A DNA stretch of 52,979 nt from a virus. A program made the position numbers and the translations under genes. Below are positions 30,096 through 39,264 of the stretch, piece after piece (within the stretch, counting starts at the first letter, position 1; every line of letters begins with the position of its first letter). Location: positions 1-52,979 of IMG/VR virus record IMGVR_UViG_3300031364_000003; one strand, written 5' to 3'. The notes below the pieces were generated by a model. That model had not been told where the DNA came from. It saw nothing but the letters and a program-made list of their open reading frames with translations, and searched no databases.

Positions 30096-31973
30096 ATGGC
30101 ATCAAGCTTGCAGGAACTAATAACACAGCTTACCGAAACTGAGGGGATGAATACACAACCTACAGAGTCTTTATTAGCTGCATTGGATGCAACTCAGAAT
30201 AGCCCTTATAAATTCGGTGATTGGGCACAGCAGCAAGGATATACATACGAATATAGTTCTGCTAATGATATACATAAGATAAATAATATAGAGCTTGGTT
30301 CTGATGTTAGCTCAAGTTTAAAAGAGGGCTATGGGACAGAACAAACATATAAAAATATTATAGAAAAATATAATCAGATGGCAGCAGACCAACAGAAAGT
30401 TTTACAGGAAGCTGCACAACCTACAGCTACTCAACCAACCGCTACTACAGAGACACAGACTACCCCAGAAGAGGGGGAATATGTATCTCCATATCAAGAG
30501 CAGATACAGTCTTTGCTAGACCAGTTACAGAATATAACGCCATACCAGACACCGGAAGAACTAGAACAATATCTTCTTAACCTATTGAACTCGGCTAACC
30601 AGCCTTTTACATATGACCCTACTCAGGATGCAGCTCTAAAGATTGCACAGCAAGAAGCGCAAAGACAAGTGAGAGAGGGACAAGGAACTAAAGGAGTTTT
30701 ATATAGTTCAGCTACTATATCTAATATAGCTAAAGCCGAAGGTGCTCTAGTCCCAGAATATGAGCTTAAATCATATCAAAGGTTTGCAGACGAGAAGAAT
30801 AGGCAGATACAGATGATGACAACTCTAATGCAGTGGGATGAGCTACAGGCTAATAGATATTATGACCAGGTTCAACTTATACAGACTAAGTTTGACTATA
30901 TCATGAACCTAGACCAGTTAGGCTTTGAAAAGTTCCAGGTAATGTTAGAACAAAGACAATTCCAGAAAGAGTATGAATTAGAACTACAGCAACTACAGTT
31001 ACAACAGCAAATTCAAGACATAGAAGAACAATACAAAAGAGTTGATGCATTAGGATATGTAGATAATAAAGCTTCTGTAATACTTGGAATAGATGTAGGA
31101 ACTAAAGCTCAATGGGTTAAAGAACTTGAATTACAGCAACAGCAAGAGTTTGAAAGAATAAAGAAAGAATATGAAAATTCTAAAAAGCTTCAAACAGAAC
31201 AGGCTAAAATAGACAAAGCTTTAATAGCTTATAAAAACAGTCTGGAAGAAGCAACTAACAAAAAGTTAATGCAGGAACAATATAAACTGGACAAAAAGCT
31301 TCTTGAAGAACAACATAGACTAGAAATGGGTGGAGCTACAGGTTCAGGTGCAGGTGTTGTTTCAGTTGCTAAGTCAAACCTTGGCATTAAATATGTTTAT
31401 GGTGGAACCTCAGTAACTAAAGGGATGGATTGTTCAGCATTCACACAATATGTAATGAAGCAAAACGGCATATCTATTGCAAGGACATCAGCCGATCAAG
31501 CTAAAGGAGGAACAAAAGTTTCATGGAACAACTTGCAACCTGGTGATTTAGTATTCTTCAACACTATATCAGGAAACGGCAAGAGCGTAGACCATGTTGG
31601 GATTTATATAGGCAATGGTAAAATGATTCATTCATCTTCAAGCAATGGGAAAACTGTAGAAGTAAATATGAACACAAGCTACTGGAAAGGTATATTTACT
31701 ACAGCTAAGAGATATACTAAGACATCGGGAGCAACAAGTTCTGGAACAGGTAGTTCTAGCGGACATAATAGTTCAGAATATAGTACTAGGGCTATACAGT
31801 ATGCATTAACTAAAGCTGGATACAGCCTTGATATTGATGGAAGCTATGGCCCAGCAACAACAGCAGCAGTTAAAGCATTCCAGAAAAAATATGGGCTTAC
31901 AGTAGACGGTAATGTAGGGCCTAAAACACAGGCTAAGATGGAATCGCTCAAGTTATTTGGGACAAATTATTAA
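30096..31973 (+). CDS. Internal virion protein with NlpC/P60 peptidase and PG-binding domains
   Basis: A 625-residue protein. Residues 1-400 parallel the preceding gene: a similar helical region including MQWDELQANRYYDQVQLIQTKFDYIM and ALGYVDNKASVILGIDVGTKAQWVK. Residues about 425-540 form an NlpC/P60 cysteine peptidase (YVYGGTSVTKGMDCSAF, C446; DHVGIYIGNGKMIHSS, H500). Residues about 560-620 are a PG_binding_1 repeat (AIQYALTKAGYSLDIDGSYGPATTAAVKAFQ). It would open peptidoglycan during DNA entry. Initiation context AGGGGGGTGTATTTATGG. Confidence 0.87.
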   Translation: MASSLQELITQLTETEGMNTQPTESLLAALDATQNSPYKFGDWAQQQGYTYEYSSANDIHKINNIELGSDVSSSLKEGYGTEQTYKNIIEKYNQMAADQQKVLQEAAQPTATQPTATTETQTTPEEGEYVSPYQEQIQSLLDQLQNITPYQTPEELEQYLLNLLNSANQPFTYDPTQDAALKIAQQEAQRQVREGQGTKGVLYSSATISNIAKAEGALVPEYELKSYQRFADEKNRQIQMMTTLMQWDELQANRYYDQVQLIQTKFDYIMNLDQLGFEKFQVMLEQRQFQKEYELELQQLQLQQQIQDIEEQYKRVDALGYVDNKASVILGIDVGTKAQWVKELELQQQQEFERIKKEYENSKKLQTEQAKIDKALIAYKNSLEEATNKKLMQEQYKLDKKLLEEQHRLEMGGATGSGAGVVSVAKSNLGIKYVYGGTSVTKGMDCSAFTQYVMKQNGISIARTSADQAKGGTKVSWNNLQPGDLVFFNTISGNGKSVDHVGIYIGNGKMIHSSSSNGKTVEVNMNTSYWKGIFTTAKRYTKTSGATSSGTGSSSGHNSSEYSTRAIQYALTKAGYSLDIDGSYGPATTAAVKAFQKKYGLTVDGNVGPKTQAKMESLKLFGTNY

Positions 31974-32010
31974 AACTTGGGACAAATTACTATATACTGG
32001 GACAAATTAT
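31958..32010. repeat. Three 13-bp repeats at 20-bp spacing
   Basis: TGGGACAAATTAT/C occurs at 31958, 31978 and 31998, exactly 20 bp apart. The first copy overlaps the end of the peptidase gene, the others fill the gap before the giant gene. The helical-turn-like spacing suggests protein binding, or simple duplication. Confidence 0.9.
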
Positions 32011-32031
32011 CAGAAATAAGGGGGTGTATTT

Positions 32032-35000
32032 ATGGCATGGTATGACTTATTCGAATATGAAAATTCAGCAGATACATATATTAGGTTTGAGGAACAGAGA
32101 AGAAAAGATGCAGAAAAACAGCAGAGAATTAAAGACTATAGAAACCAATATGGCCTTGATGAATATATACGGGGTGGAAGCTATGGCTCGCAGGAACAGC
32201 CTACGTATGGTGTAGATTCTATGAAGACTAGAGATGAATACACTTATAATAAAGAAACATTTTTCAAGAATCTTAAAGAACCAGACTTTAGCAAGACAGA
32301 GAAAATAAAAACAGAAAAGCCTAAAGCCTCTTTTGGTACACATCTAATGATTATGCAGGCTACTCCACTCCCTAAGCCAATGAAGGTATACAAGTATAAG
32401 ACAATAAATATTGAAGATGGAGCCGAAGTTATTACTCCTCAAAAAGAAATAGAAGTTTGTGGCGAAAATGAACATAATTTCTATTATCTTACAAAGGATG
32501 GAGTAAAAAGTGTTGCTAAAAATGAGTGTTCATTACAGAAGATAGACCCAGATCAGCTAAAAGAAATGTACCAAACACAGATGAATAAGTTAGCTAAGAA
32601 AATTGTACAGTCAGATATAGGTAAGGCTGTATTTAAACCAGCCCCAGAGAAGACTAATATGCAAAAAACAAAAGAAGCTATAAACTGGGCAGGTAAACAG
32701 GCATCAGAAGCAGGAATGACAGCATTAGCAGCAGCAGGCGAAAAACTTATGGCCCCTTTCACCTGGGTTAGTGACAGGCTTATAGAATCAGGTGGTAAGA
32801 CTACTTACGCTACAGACAAAGAATATTATGAACCTGTAGAGATACAGCTTAAAAATGGGGTTCCTGATAAAGAAGCTCTTAAAAAAATAGATAAAAAAAC
32901 TAAAATGGTTGAAAAAATTACACCTTGGAAAAGAACTAAGATGCTATTTGGCAGTATTGTAGAACTTATAGAAAAATCAACAGAAGGTTATGGATCATTT
33001 ACTACGGCCGGGAAAATGGAAAAGTTCGGAAGAAAGAAAGAAGGAAAGCCACTAAAAGATGAACCATACAAAAGAGAATATAATTATCCACCTGGATTTA
33101 GCAAGGAAACAGATGCTCTAATGCAAGGCAAAAGTAAAGAAGAAGTTGCAGCAGCAAGAGAAGAAGATAGTAAAAGATTTATAAACGCTGTCCTAGACAG
33201 ACCTTTAGATACTAAACTTGATAAATCTGAAACCGTTGGTAGAGTTGCTGGTGAAATGGGAGCTTTAGTTGCTGAAATAATGATAGCGCATAAGATAACA
33301 AGTGGCTCAAGTGCAAAAGGTATCATGAAAAGACTTTTAGATGCTGGTACATCTGGAAGTATAATAGGGTTCATGGATAAGCTTAGAGAACGTGATGCCG
33401 AGGTAGTAGATACAATAAGAAATATGGCTAAAGAATCAGCATTTTTCTTTGCTGGTGGTGAAGCGTCTGAAAAATTAGGCGGCTTAGTAAAAGGGAAGTC
33501 GCTAGGTAAAAAACTTTTAAAAGGTGGCTTGGAATCTGTTGGATTTGGTGCAGGTGGAACATTAGGAAGCTGGCCTTTTAAAGACGAGGATGAAAGAAAA
33601 CTGGGGAACTCGGTTAAAGAAATGGCATTTATGATAGGAGTTGATGTAGGACTTAAGATTCTAACTCGTGGGCCTGGAGCTATAAGTAAAGCTTTAGTAG
33701 AAAAACTTACTAAAGAAGCTGAGGAGAAAATAGAAACTAAGGCTACAGAAACTTTGGCCCAAAAACTAGAATCTAAAGCAGCAGCAACAAAGAGCAGTAG
33801 AGTAATGACAGCTGAGGAAGCTAAAGCATCTAAAATTTTTGCTAAAACAGGAGTCGAAGAAACAGCTACTAAAAGAATTGCTAAAAAAGCTGAGGAGAAA
33901 ATAGAAACTAAGGCTACAGAAACTTTAGCTAAAAAACTAGAATCTAAAGCAGCAGCAACAAAGAGCAGTAGAGTAATGACACCAGGTGAAGTAAAGAAAG
34001 CTGGGCTTGTGTCCAAGACAGGGGTTAAAAGAGCTGACCTATATCCTAAGAAGCTAGAGCCAAAAGCTAAGGCTGAAAAGTCGATACGGACAGAATCACA
34101 GAAGAAAAGAATATCAAAGGTTATAGAATCTAAAGAATCTAAAGCTCTGTCACGGACAGAGTTTGAAAAGAAATATAAACTTGATACTCCAATTAAAAAA
34201 ATACCAGTTAAAGAAAGAGCAGCCGAAGCAAATAAAAGATATAAAAAATTAGTAAATGATATAGGTGGGAAAATAGTTAAGAGAGAGGGTACAAAAGATA
34301 TCAAACAAATATTTGAAAGCTATGATAAGAAATACAAGCTCACAGGTGAAGGGCAGAAAGTAAATATTAAATACACTCTTTCTGGGGATAGCCGGTATGC
34401 ACGCCTTGAAACTAGAGGCAAGACAACTAATATCCTACTTAATCCTGAGAAATCCATATATGAACAGGTAGCTGGGTTAAGACATGAGATAGAGCACATG
34501 CTTGACAAGAGAGCTGGATATACGAAGGTAACTAAGAAGGTAACAGGTGCTAAAACTATAGCTGACTATATGTCAAAGCCTGGGCATCATCAGAAATATA
34601 AAAACTTTGAAATTGAGTATTTGCAGAACATATATAACAAAGAATCCGGAATAAAGCCTATAGAAAATGTGTTAGCTCAAAAAGAGGAAATGTCAGCTTA
34701 TGGAACTGGGACTAAATTCTCTAAACAGAAGATCAAGAAAACTAATAACCAACAGATCACGACTGCAACAAATCTTCCTGAATACATAGAACCTGCGAAA
34801 ACTACAGGGCAAAAAGTTAAAGACTATTTCAAAAGGCAATATACATATTGGATTAATAGCAGACAAGGTCTTGATGAAACAGGTAAATATGTTAAATACA
34901 CTTCCCAGAATTATACAAGACATCATGCTACAGCAGAACATATAGTTACAGAAAATATGGTCGGTAGAGATGGGAAAGTTATAGGTAAATCTGTCAAAGA

Positions 35001-37251
35001 TATTATCGTAGCTCCAAAAGGCCTACAGGCAGAATGGGAAAGCTATATCCTCCATCTTAACCATATGGCTGGATTAGCTCAAGGTAAACCTGTTCTTGGT
35101 GCTCCTGGTGGAGGTGCACTGTCTGGGTCAGAAACTAAAAAAATTATAGCAGAATACGAAACTAGATATCCAGAGTTTAAGACTCAGATGAAAGAAGTAC
35201 AACAGTTCTTCCAGGACTTTGGTCAGGAATGGCTTGTAGATAGTGGGATTATAACACAGAAAGAATTTAATTCCATGAGATTCCTAAACAAGAACTATGT
35301 ACCTAAGTATAGAGAGCTTGAGAAAGTAATGTCTCTAGCAAAAGGGCTACATATAGTTGGTGCTTCTAAAGGAATAAAGAAATCTGTAGGTGGAGTAGAC
35401 CAGCTTAAGCCTCTAACTGAGTCAATACCACAATATGTAGAAGGTATAGTTAAGGTAGTACGTAAAAACCAGGTACATCAAGAATTAGCAAATGCAATAG
35501 CTATAAACCCTATAGAGATGCAAAAATATGCTCAATTTGTAAATGTGAATAAGATAACTAATAAGACATTGAAAACTAAAATATCAGGGCTGCTGTCAAA
35601 AGGTGACCTAGATAATAAAGTCATGTCTCTATCAGAAACATTAATAGAGGATTCAGCAATAAAGGGCAGATGGGCTGTAGCATTTGATAAAGGTAACCCA
35701 ATACTTATGAAGATAAATGATGAATCTCTCTGGAAAGCTTTGAAAACTATGCATAAGACAGAAGCATCAGGAATAGAAGTGCTGCTAAATGCTATAAATA
35801 AACACGCCTCTAATAAAGTTAAAGGGCTTATAACACATTATAATCCTCTGTTCGCTATAGCTAATGTATGCAGAGATGTGCCATCTGGCTATATATATGG
35901 AAGCAATAATAATCCTATAACCTATACAACTAACTTATTCAGAGCATTTGGAAACGTAATGAAGGATACACTTAAGAACTTTAATATAGGTAAAGGAAGC
36001 CAGAATGAATTATTCCAGCAATATAAAGGCCTTGGTGGCCCAGGTTCTAACATAACCAAAATAGAGGAAGGGCTTTCTAAGGGTGGATGGCAAAAGACTG
36101 TAGATACTATATTCTCTACACTTAACTGGTTTGGGTATGTGTCCGAGACAGTACCAAGGCTTGCAGAGTTTAAATATGTCATGGAAAAGGGAATAAAGAA
36201 AGGTAACTATAGTGAAAGACTTATAGAAGAAGCTCTATATAAATCCGGGGATATTACAGTTAACTTTAGCCGTGGTGGAACCATAGCCAAAGAGGTTGAT
36301 AAGTTGGCTATATATACTAACGCAGGTATACAGGGAGCTAATAAGTTCACCAGAGCTATGATAACTGAGGGTGTAGCTAAAGGTAATTTCTCTACAGTTA
36401 TTAAGTCATTTGGAGTTATGACAGTACCTAGCCTTGCTCTGCATTGGATGTCTTCGAATATATTTGACCAGGATGAATACAGAGCTATACCGGACTATGT
36501 GAAGGATAATAACTATGTAGTCCCTGTAGGTGACGAAACATGGCTTAAGATACCTAAGAACCGTGAAGCTGCATTCATATTTAGCACTGTGTTTGAAAGA
36601 ATGCTAAGGTATCTTGATGGAGATGAAGATGCTTTCAAAAACTTAGATGAAGCAGCCAAACAGACACTAGTTGGCTCTATGACAAGCTGGACAGAAGGTG
36701 GTACAGCATGGCCTTTATGGAATATCAAAGGTGGAGGAAATAAAGACTTCTTTGGGAATTCTATAGAGCCAGAGTGGATGCAGGGTACACGGAGTAAGAG
36801 ATATATAACCAAAGAGAATACATCCTATATATCTAAGAAAGTAGGGCCATTGCTTGAGAAACTGAATCTCTCTCCTGCACAAGCTGACTATCTGATAGAT
36901 TCATATCTTGGATGGATAGGGGATGTGTATTTATCGTTTAACCCACGAAATGAAGGCCTAGGAGCTAAAGATAGATTTATAAAGATAACACATAGAACAT
37001 ACCAGGAATACGGGCAGAAAGCTACTAGTGAATATTATGAAAAGCTAGAGTCTTTAGATAAACAGATAAATGATTTAGAACAGAATTCTGGACTATATGA
37101 ATATAAACAGCAGCTTAAGGATATGGACTATAGCAATAAAGAAATAGGGGAAAGAGTTAAGAACCATATGTCCGGAGTATATTATACACTAGAAGATTTG
37201 AAGGAAGAGAGGAAAAAACTTAAACAAGATTGGAAAGAAAGGAGTGAGTAA
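32032..37251 (+). CDS. Giant polyvalent internal virion protein (HEIEH motif, LPD38-like)
   Basis: A 1739-residue protein. Residues 1-700 are charged and helical with a duplicated segment (KIETKATETLA..KLESKAAATKSSRVMT at about 566-595 and 623-652). LRHEIEHMLDKR around 817-828 carries an HExxH zinc-metallopeptidase motif (H818, H822). From about 930 to 1600 the order YWINSRQGLDE, SYILHLNHMAGLA, HYNPLFAIANVCRDVPSGYIYG and YTNAGIQGANKFTRAM matches large polyvalent-protein domains of the LPD38 type. Probably packaged and injected. It follows the peptidase gene with the GGGGGTGTATTTATGG initiation context. Confidence 0.75.
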   Translation: MAWYDLFEYENSADTYIRFEEQRRKDAEKQQRIKDYRNQYGLDEYIRGGSYGSQEQPTYGVDSMKTRDEYTYNKETFFKNLKEPDFSKTEKIKTEKPKASFGTHLMIMQATPLPKPMKVYKYKTINIEDGAEVITPQKEIEVCGENEHNFYYLTKDGVKSVAKNECSLQKIDPDQLKEMYQTQMNKLAKKIVQSDIGKAVFKPAPEKTNMQKTKEAINWAGKQASEAGMTALAAAGEKLMAPFTWVSDRLIESGGKTTYATDKEYYEPVEIQLKNGVPDKEALKKIDKKTKMVEKITPWKRTKMLFGSIVELIEKSTEGYGSFTTAGKMEKFGRKKEGKPLKDEPYKREYNYPPGFSKETDALMQGKSKEEVAAAREEDSKRFINAVLDRPLDTKLDKSETVGRVAGEMGALVAEIMIAHKITSGSSAKGIMKRLLDAGTSGSIIGFMDKLRERDAEVVDTIRNMAKESAFFFAGGEASEKLGGLVKGKSLGKKLLKGGLESVGFGAGGTLGSWPFKDEDERKLGNSVKEMAFMIGVDVGLKILTRGPGAISKALVEKLTKEAEEKIETKATETLAQKLESKAAATKSSRVMTAEEAKASKIFAKTGVEETATKRIAKKAEEKIETKATETLAKKLESKAAATKSSRVMTPGEVKKAGLVSKTGVKRADLYPKKLEPKAKAEKSIRTESQKKRISKVIESKESKALSRTEFEKKYKLDTPIKKIPVKERAAEANKRYKKLVNDIGGKIVKREGTKDIKQIFESYDKKYKLTGEGQKVNIKYTLSGDSRYARLETRGKTTNILLNPEKSIYEQVAGLRHEIEHMLDKRAGYTKVTKKVTGAKTIADYMSKPGHHQKYKNFEIEYLQNIYNKESGIKPIENVLAQKEEMSAYGTGTKFSKQKIKKTNNQQITTATNLPEYIEPAKTTGQKVKDYFKRQYTYWINSRQGLDETGKYVKYTSQNYTRHHATAEHIVTENMVGRDGKVIGKSVKDIIVAPKGLQAEWESYILHLNHMAGLAQGKPVLGAPGGGALSGSETKKIIAEYETRYPEFKTQMKEVQQFFQDFGQEWLVDSGIITQKEFNSMRFLNKNYVPKYRELEKVMSLAKGLHIVGASKGIKKSVGGVDQLKPLTESIPQYVEGIVKVVRKNQVHQELANAIAINPIEMQKYAQFVNVNKITNKTLKTKISGLLSKGDLDNKVMSLSETLIEDSAIKGRWAVAFDKGNPILMKINDESLWKALKTMHKTEASGIEVLLNAINKHASNKVKGLITHYNPLFAIANVCRDVPSGYIYGSNNNPITYTTNLFRAFGNVMKDTLKNFNIGKGSQNELFQQYKGLGGPGSNITKIEEGLSKGGWQKTVDTIFSTLNWFGYVSETVPRLAEFKYVMEKGIKKGNYSERLIEEALYKSGDITVNFSRGGTIAKEVDKLAIYTNAGIQGANKFTRAMITEGVAKGNFSTVIKSFGVMTVPSLALHWMSSNIFDQDEYRAIPDYVKDNNYVVPVGDETWLKIPKNREAAFIFSTVFERMLRYLDGDEDAFKNLDEAAKQTLVGSMTSWTEGGTAWPLWNIKGGGNKDFFGNSIEPEWMQGTRSKRYITKENTSYISKKVGPLLEKLNLSPAQADYLIDSYLGWIGDVYLSFNPRNEGLGAKDRFIKITHRTYQEYGQKATSEYYEKLESLDKQINDLEQNSGLYEYKQQLKDMDYSNKEIGERVKNHMSGVYYTLEDLKEERKKLKQDWKERSE

Positions 37252-37252
37252 T

Positions 37253-37417
37253 TTGCCTTTATTATCTGGGAAAGGTAAAAAAGTTAGATCACATAATATT
37301 AGTAAACTTATTAACGAGGGGTACTCTAAAGATCAAGCTGTAGCAATAGCATACAGCAAACAAAGGAGTGGTAAGCGTGCCTCAAGAACAATTAAAAGAA
37401 AAGGTACAAAAGCTTGA
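37253..37417 (+). CDS. Small conserved phage basic protein
   Basis: A 54-residue protein from TTG 37253 with AAAGGAG 11 bases upstream. KGKKVRSHNISKLINEGYSKDQAVAIAYSKQRSGKRA matches a family of short basic phage proteins (often annotated only as hypothetical) in which a K-G-K-x-x-x-x-x-NI..G-x-x-x-x-QA-x-AIA pattern is conserved. Function not established. Its end overlaps the holin-like gene in another frame. Confidence 0.75.
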   Translation: MPLLSGKGKKVRSHNISKLINEGYSKDQAVAIAYSKQRSGKRASRTIKRKGTKA

Positions 37418-37595
37418 AGTGAAACAAGCTATCACTGATTCAGTTCTTGGTGAAATAAAAGAAGACTTGGGCATCCTTAGAGTCGAGGTTAAATCAGGTT
37501 TTAAAGAAATACAGAAATTTATTTTGAAATTGTTATGCTGGGTAATTGGAATATTATTGACAGCATTAGGTTATTATATTAAAATGAAACAATAG
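37377..37595 (+). CDS. XhlA-like holin / haemolysin accessory protein
   Basis: A 72-residue protein: N-terminal coiled coil (EKVQKLEVKQAITDSVLGEIKEDLGILRVEVKSGF) and one C-terminal membrane helix (ILKLLCWVIGILLTALGYYI) with a basic end. This matches XhlA-type lysis proteins that work with an endolysin (here the amidase at 7183, far away on the map). I choose GTG 37377 with AAAGGAG 8 bases upstream; the GTG at 37368 sits in the RBS. Confidence 0.75.
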   Translation: MPQEQLKEKVQKLEVKQAITDSVLGEIKEDLGILRVEVKSGFKEIQKFILKLLCWVIGILLTALGYYIKMKQ

Positions 37596-37613
37596 TCTTC
37601 TTTGTATGCGTTT

Positions 37614-37643
37614 CTGCATGCTTCCTGCATGCTTCCTGCATGC
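37614..37643. repeat. Tandem 11-bp repeat CTGCATGCTTC
   Basis: Three near-copies at 37614, 37625 and 37636; each includes the palindrome GCATGC. It lies between the holin stop codon and the terminators. Confidence 0.9.
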
Positions 37644-37705
37644 AAAAAATGTTATTACGTATACATACTAGTGCTATTCACTAGTAAACCCTATGAAACA
37701 CTTTA

Positions 37706-37730
37706 GCCCTATTAATAGGGCATTTTTTTT
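37706..37730 (+). terminator. Intrinsic terminator of the late operon
   Basis: GCCCTAT/ATAGGGC hairpin followed by T8. Confidence 0.85.
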
Positions 37731-37739
37731 GCATAAGAA

Positions 37740-37762
37740 AAAAGAGCCAATGGCTCTTTTCC
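37740..37762. terminator. Bidirectional intrinsic terminator
   Basis: AAAAGAGCC-AAT-GGCTCTTTT, with T/A tracts on both sides; a second safeguard 10 bp after the first. Confidence 0.85.
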
Positions 37763-37843
37763 TGTTCTACGTGCAAAAAATTTGGCACTCAAAGCTAAAA
37801 ACTAGATAAATATATATTATACCTTTTATTATAAAATATCAAG

Positions 37844-37852
37844 TGATATAAT
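37844..37852 (+). promoter_or_regulatory. Extended -10 promoter
   Basis: TGATATAAT followed by A-rich leader and AAAGGAC, 27 bp before the ATG at 37879. Same element as 3485, 7153 and 44810. Confidence 0.7.
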
Positions 37853-37878
37853 ATAAAAAAAGAAAGGACTTGGTATAT

Positions 37879-38292
37879 ATGTTAGAAATATTTAAATTAG
37901 AATCGGTTTGGGTAGCTTGCCTAGTCAACTCAATTTCTATGATTATAGTGACTTTAATATTTATAAACCATAGCAAATTAGAAAATTTAAGACATCGCCT
38001 CTTGCTCGACGAAATAGATGTAAGAACAGTCCAAAATAAAATACTACTAAATAGAATAGAGAATCTAGAGAAGAGAGTAGCTACAGAACCTATAGGGCCT
38101 ACAGGTTCTACAGGGCCTATAGAACCTATAGAGCATACAGAATCTACAGAAACTACAGAACCTACAGAATCTACAGAGCCCATTAATTCTAAAGAATATA
38201 TAGAGTTCGTTAATTCTAAAGAATATATAGAGTTCACTGAATCTACAGGGTTATACAAAGCTATGGAGGCTTATTGTGAACGTACTAATTAG
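37879..38292 (+). CDS. Membrane-anchored coiled-coil protein with low-complexity tail
   Basis: A 137-residue protein: one N-terminal membrane helix (SVWVACLVNSISMIIVTLIFI), a coiled coil (SKLENLRHRLLLDEIDVRTVQNKILLNRIENLEKRV), a Gly/Pro/Thr/Glu-rich tract (GPTGSTGPIEPIEHTEST..) and a duplicated NSKEYIEF segment from a 30-bp direct repeat. ATG 37879 chosen over TTG 37870 because of spacing to AAAGGA. It may span the cell wall; a spanin-like or surface role is possible but unproven. Confidence 0.68.
   Translation: MLEIFKLESVWVACLVNSISMIIVTLIFINHSKLENLRHRLLLDEIDVRTVQNKILLNRIENLEKRVATEPIGPTGSTGPIEPIEHTESTETTEPTESTEPINSKEYIEFVNSKEYIEFTESTGLYKAMEAYCERTN
38190..38247. repeat. 30-bp tandem duplication within 37879-38292
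   Basis: TTAATTCTAAAGAATATATA followed by GAGTTCG/GAGTTCA occurs twice in frame, giving NSKEYIEF twice. Confidence 0.85.
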
Positions 38293-39067
38293 GCTTAAAT
38301 ATCAGGATAAGTTTAGAGAATACAGTCCTGAGAAACAATTTAATATATCAAAATATTACAAGTTATTTGTAAACTCCACCTGGATAGATAGTATTCTAGG
38401 TGGGTTTAAAACACCCATAAAAAACAGAGACTTAATTATCTTCTGGATAAATAATAAATATCCAGTATCTACCAAAGATTTAGATATTTATATGTCTAAA
38501 GCTCCAGATGTCAAAAATATACCGGAATATATGAGCATAATAAATGTCATAACTGCATTTCAGGATACTCATTATCATCTATGCTATACTTTTGATAATG
38601 TAATGCATAGCCTTGGCAAAGGATATCCGTGGATCCCTGGGTATATAAAATTCATATGCCCAGAAACATTCTTGAACACATTAAAAGTAGAATATATAGA
38701 AGGAGATGTAGAAATGAATAGATGGGCAATTCTGTATGACTATACATATACAAGTATAGAAATACAGCTTAAAATATGTAATGCAGCTATAAAGTGGCAT
38801 AGTCATATGAGGGATAACCTAAAGATATGGAAACACCAAGGCCTAATAACATTTAGATCTATAGTTACAGACTCGCAGATAAAAACCTGGGTAGAAGAGA
38901 ATTTCTTAGAAGGATATATATGGTTCATCAAAGGTCCACCTTCTAGACCAAGTTTAAACTTGGAGATAGCTAAATATGGACATACACTCGTAAACTCTAA
39001 AATTCTAATATATGGTATGGAAGAGTTTAGAGAAATGATAGATAGATATATAAAAATAAAGGAGTGA
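38276..39067 (+). CDS. Hypothetical protein
   Basis: A 263-residue protein with many aromatic residues (Trp, Tyr) and no motif I recognise. The start is GTG 38276 after GGAGGCTTATT, overlapping the previous gene by 17 bases. Segments such as DLIIFWINNKYPVSTKDLDIYM and FICPETFLNTLKVEYIEGDVEMNRWAIL suggest a globular alpha/beta protein. It heads towards the nuclease/SSB-like gene, so a DNA metabolism role is possible. Confidence 0.7.
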   Translation: MNVLIRLKYQDKFREYSPEKQFNISKYYKLFVNSTWIDSILGGFKTPIKNRDLIIFWINNKYPVSTKDLDIYMSKAPDVKNIPEYMSIINVITAFQDTHYHLCYTFDNVMHSLGKGYPWIPGYIKFICPETFLNTLKVEYIEGDVEMNRWAILYDYTYTSIEIQLKICNAAIKWHSHMRDNLKIWKHQGLITFRSIVTDSQIKTWVEENFLEGYIWFIKGPPSRPSLNLEIAKYGHTLVNSKILIYGMEEFREMIDRYIKIKE

Positions 39068-39072
39068 AGAAT

Positions 39073-39264
39073 ATGTTCATAAATTTTGTAATAGATGCAG
39101 ATAACACAGATGATATAATAAAAGCTATAGAGCTTTTGAGCTATCATCTGAATAACCAAAGTTTAGAGCCAAAAAAAGAAAACTGGGAAGAAGAAAATAA
39201 ACAGCTCATGGAGGAAACATGGAAGAAAAAAAACTCAGACCTAGCGCAGCCGAAAGATGGCTAA
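39073..39264 (+). CDS. Hypothetical small acidic protein
   Basis: A 63-residue protein: a beta-alpha unit (FINFVIDADNTDDIIKAIELLSYHLN) and a charged tail (KKENWEEENKQLMEETWKKKNSD). ATG 39073 follows AAAGGAGTGAAGAAT. It overlaps the next gene by 46 bases in another frame. Function unknown. Confidence 0.6.
   Translation: MFINFVIDADNTDDIIKAIELLSYHLNNQSLEPKKENWEEENKQLMEETWKKKNSDLAQPKDG

Noticed and set aside
33084-34304. 406-codon open frame on the minus strand
   Set aside because: It lies entirely antisense to the giant gene, is low-complexity (Ser/Leu/Phe-rich), has no ribosome-binding site, and arises because the sense strand is rich in GAA, AAA and GCT codons.
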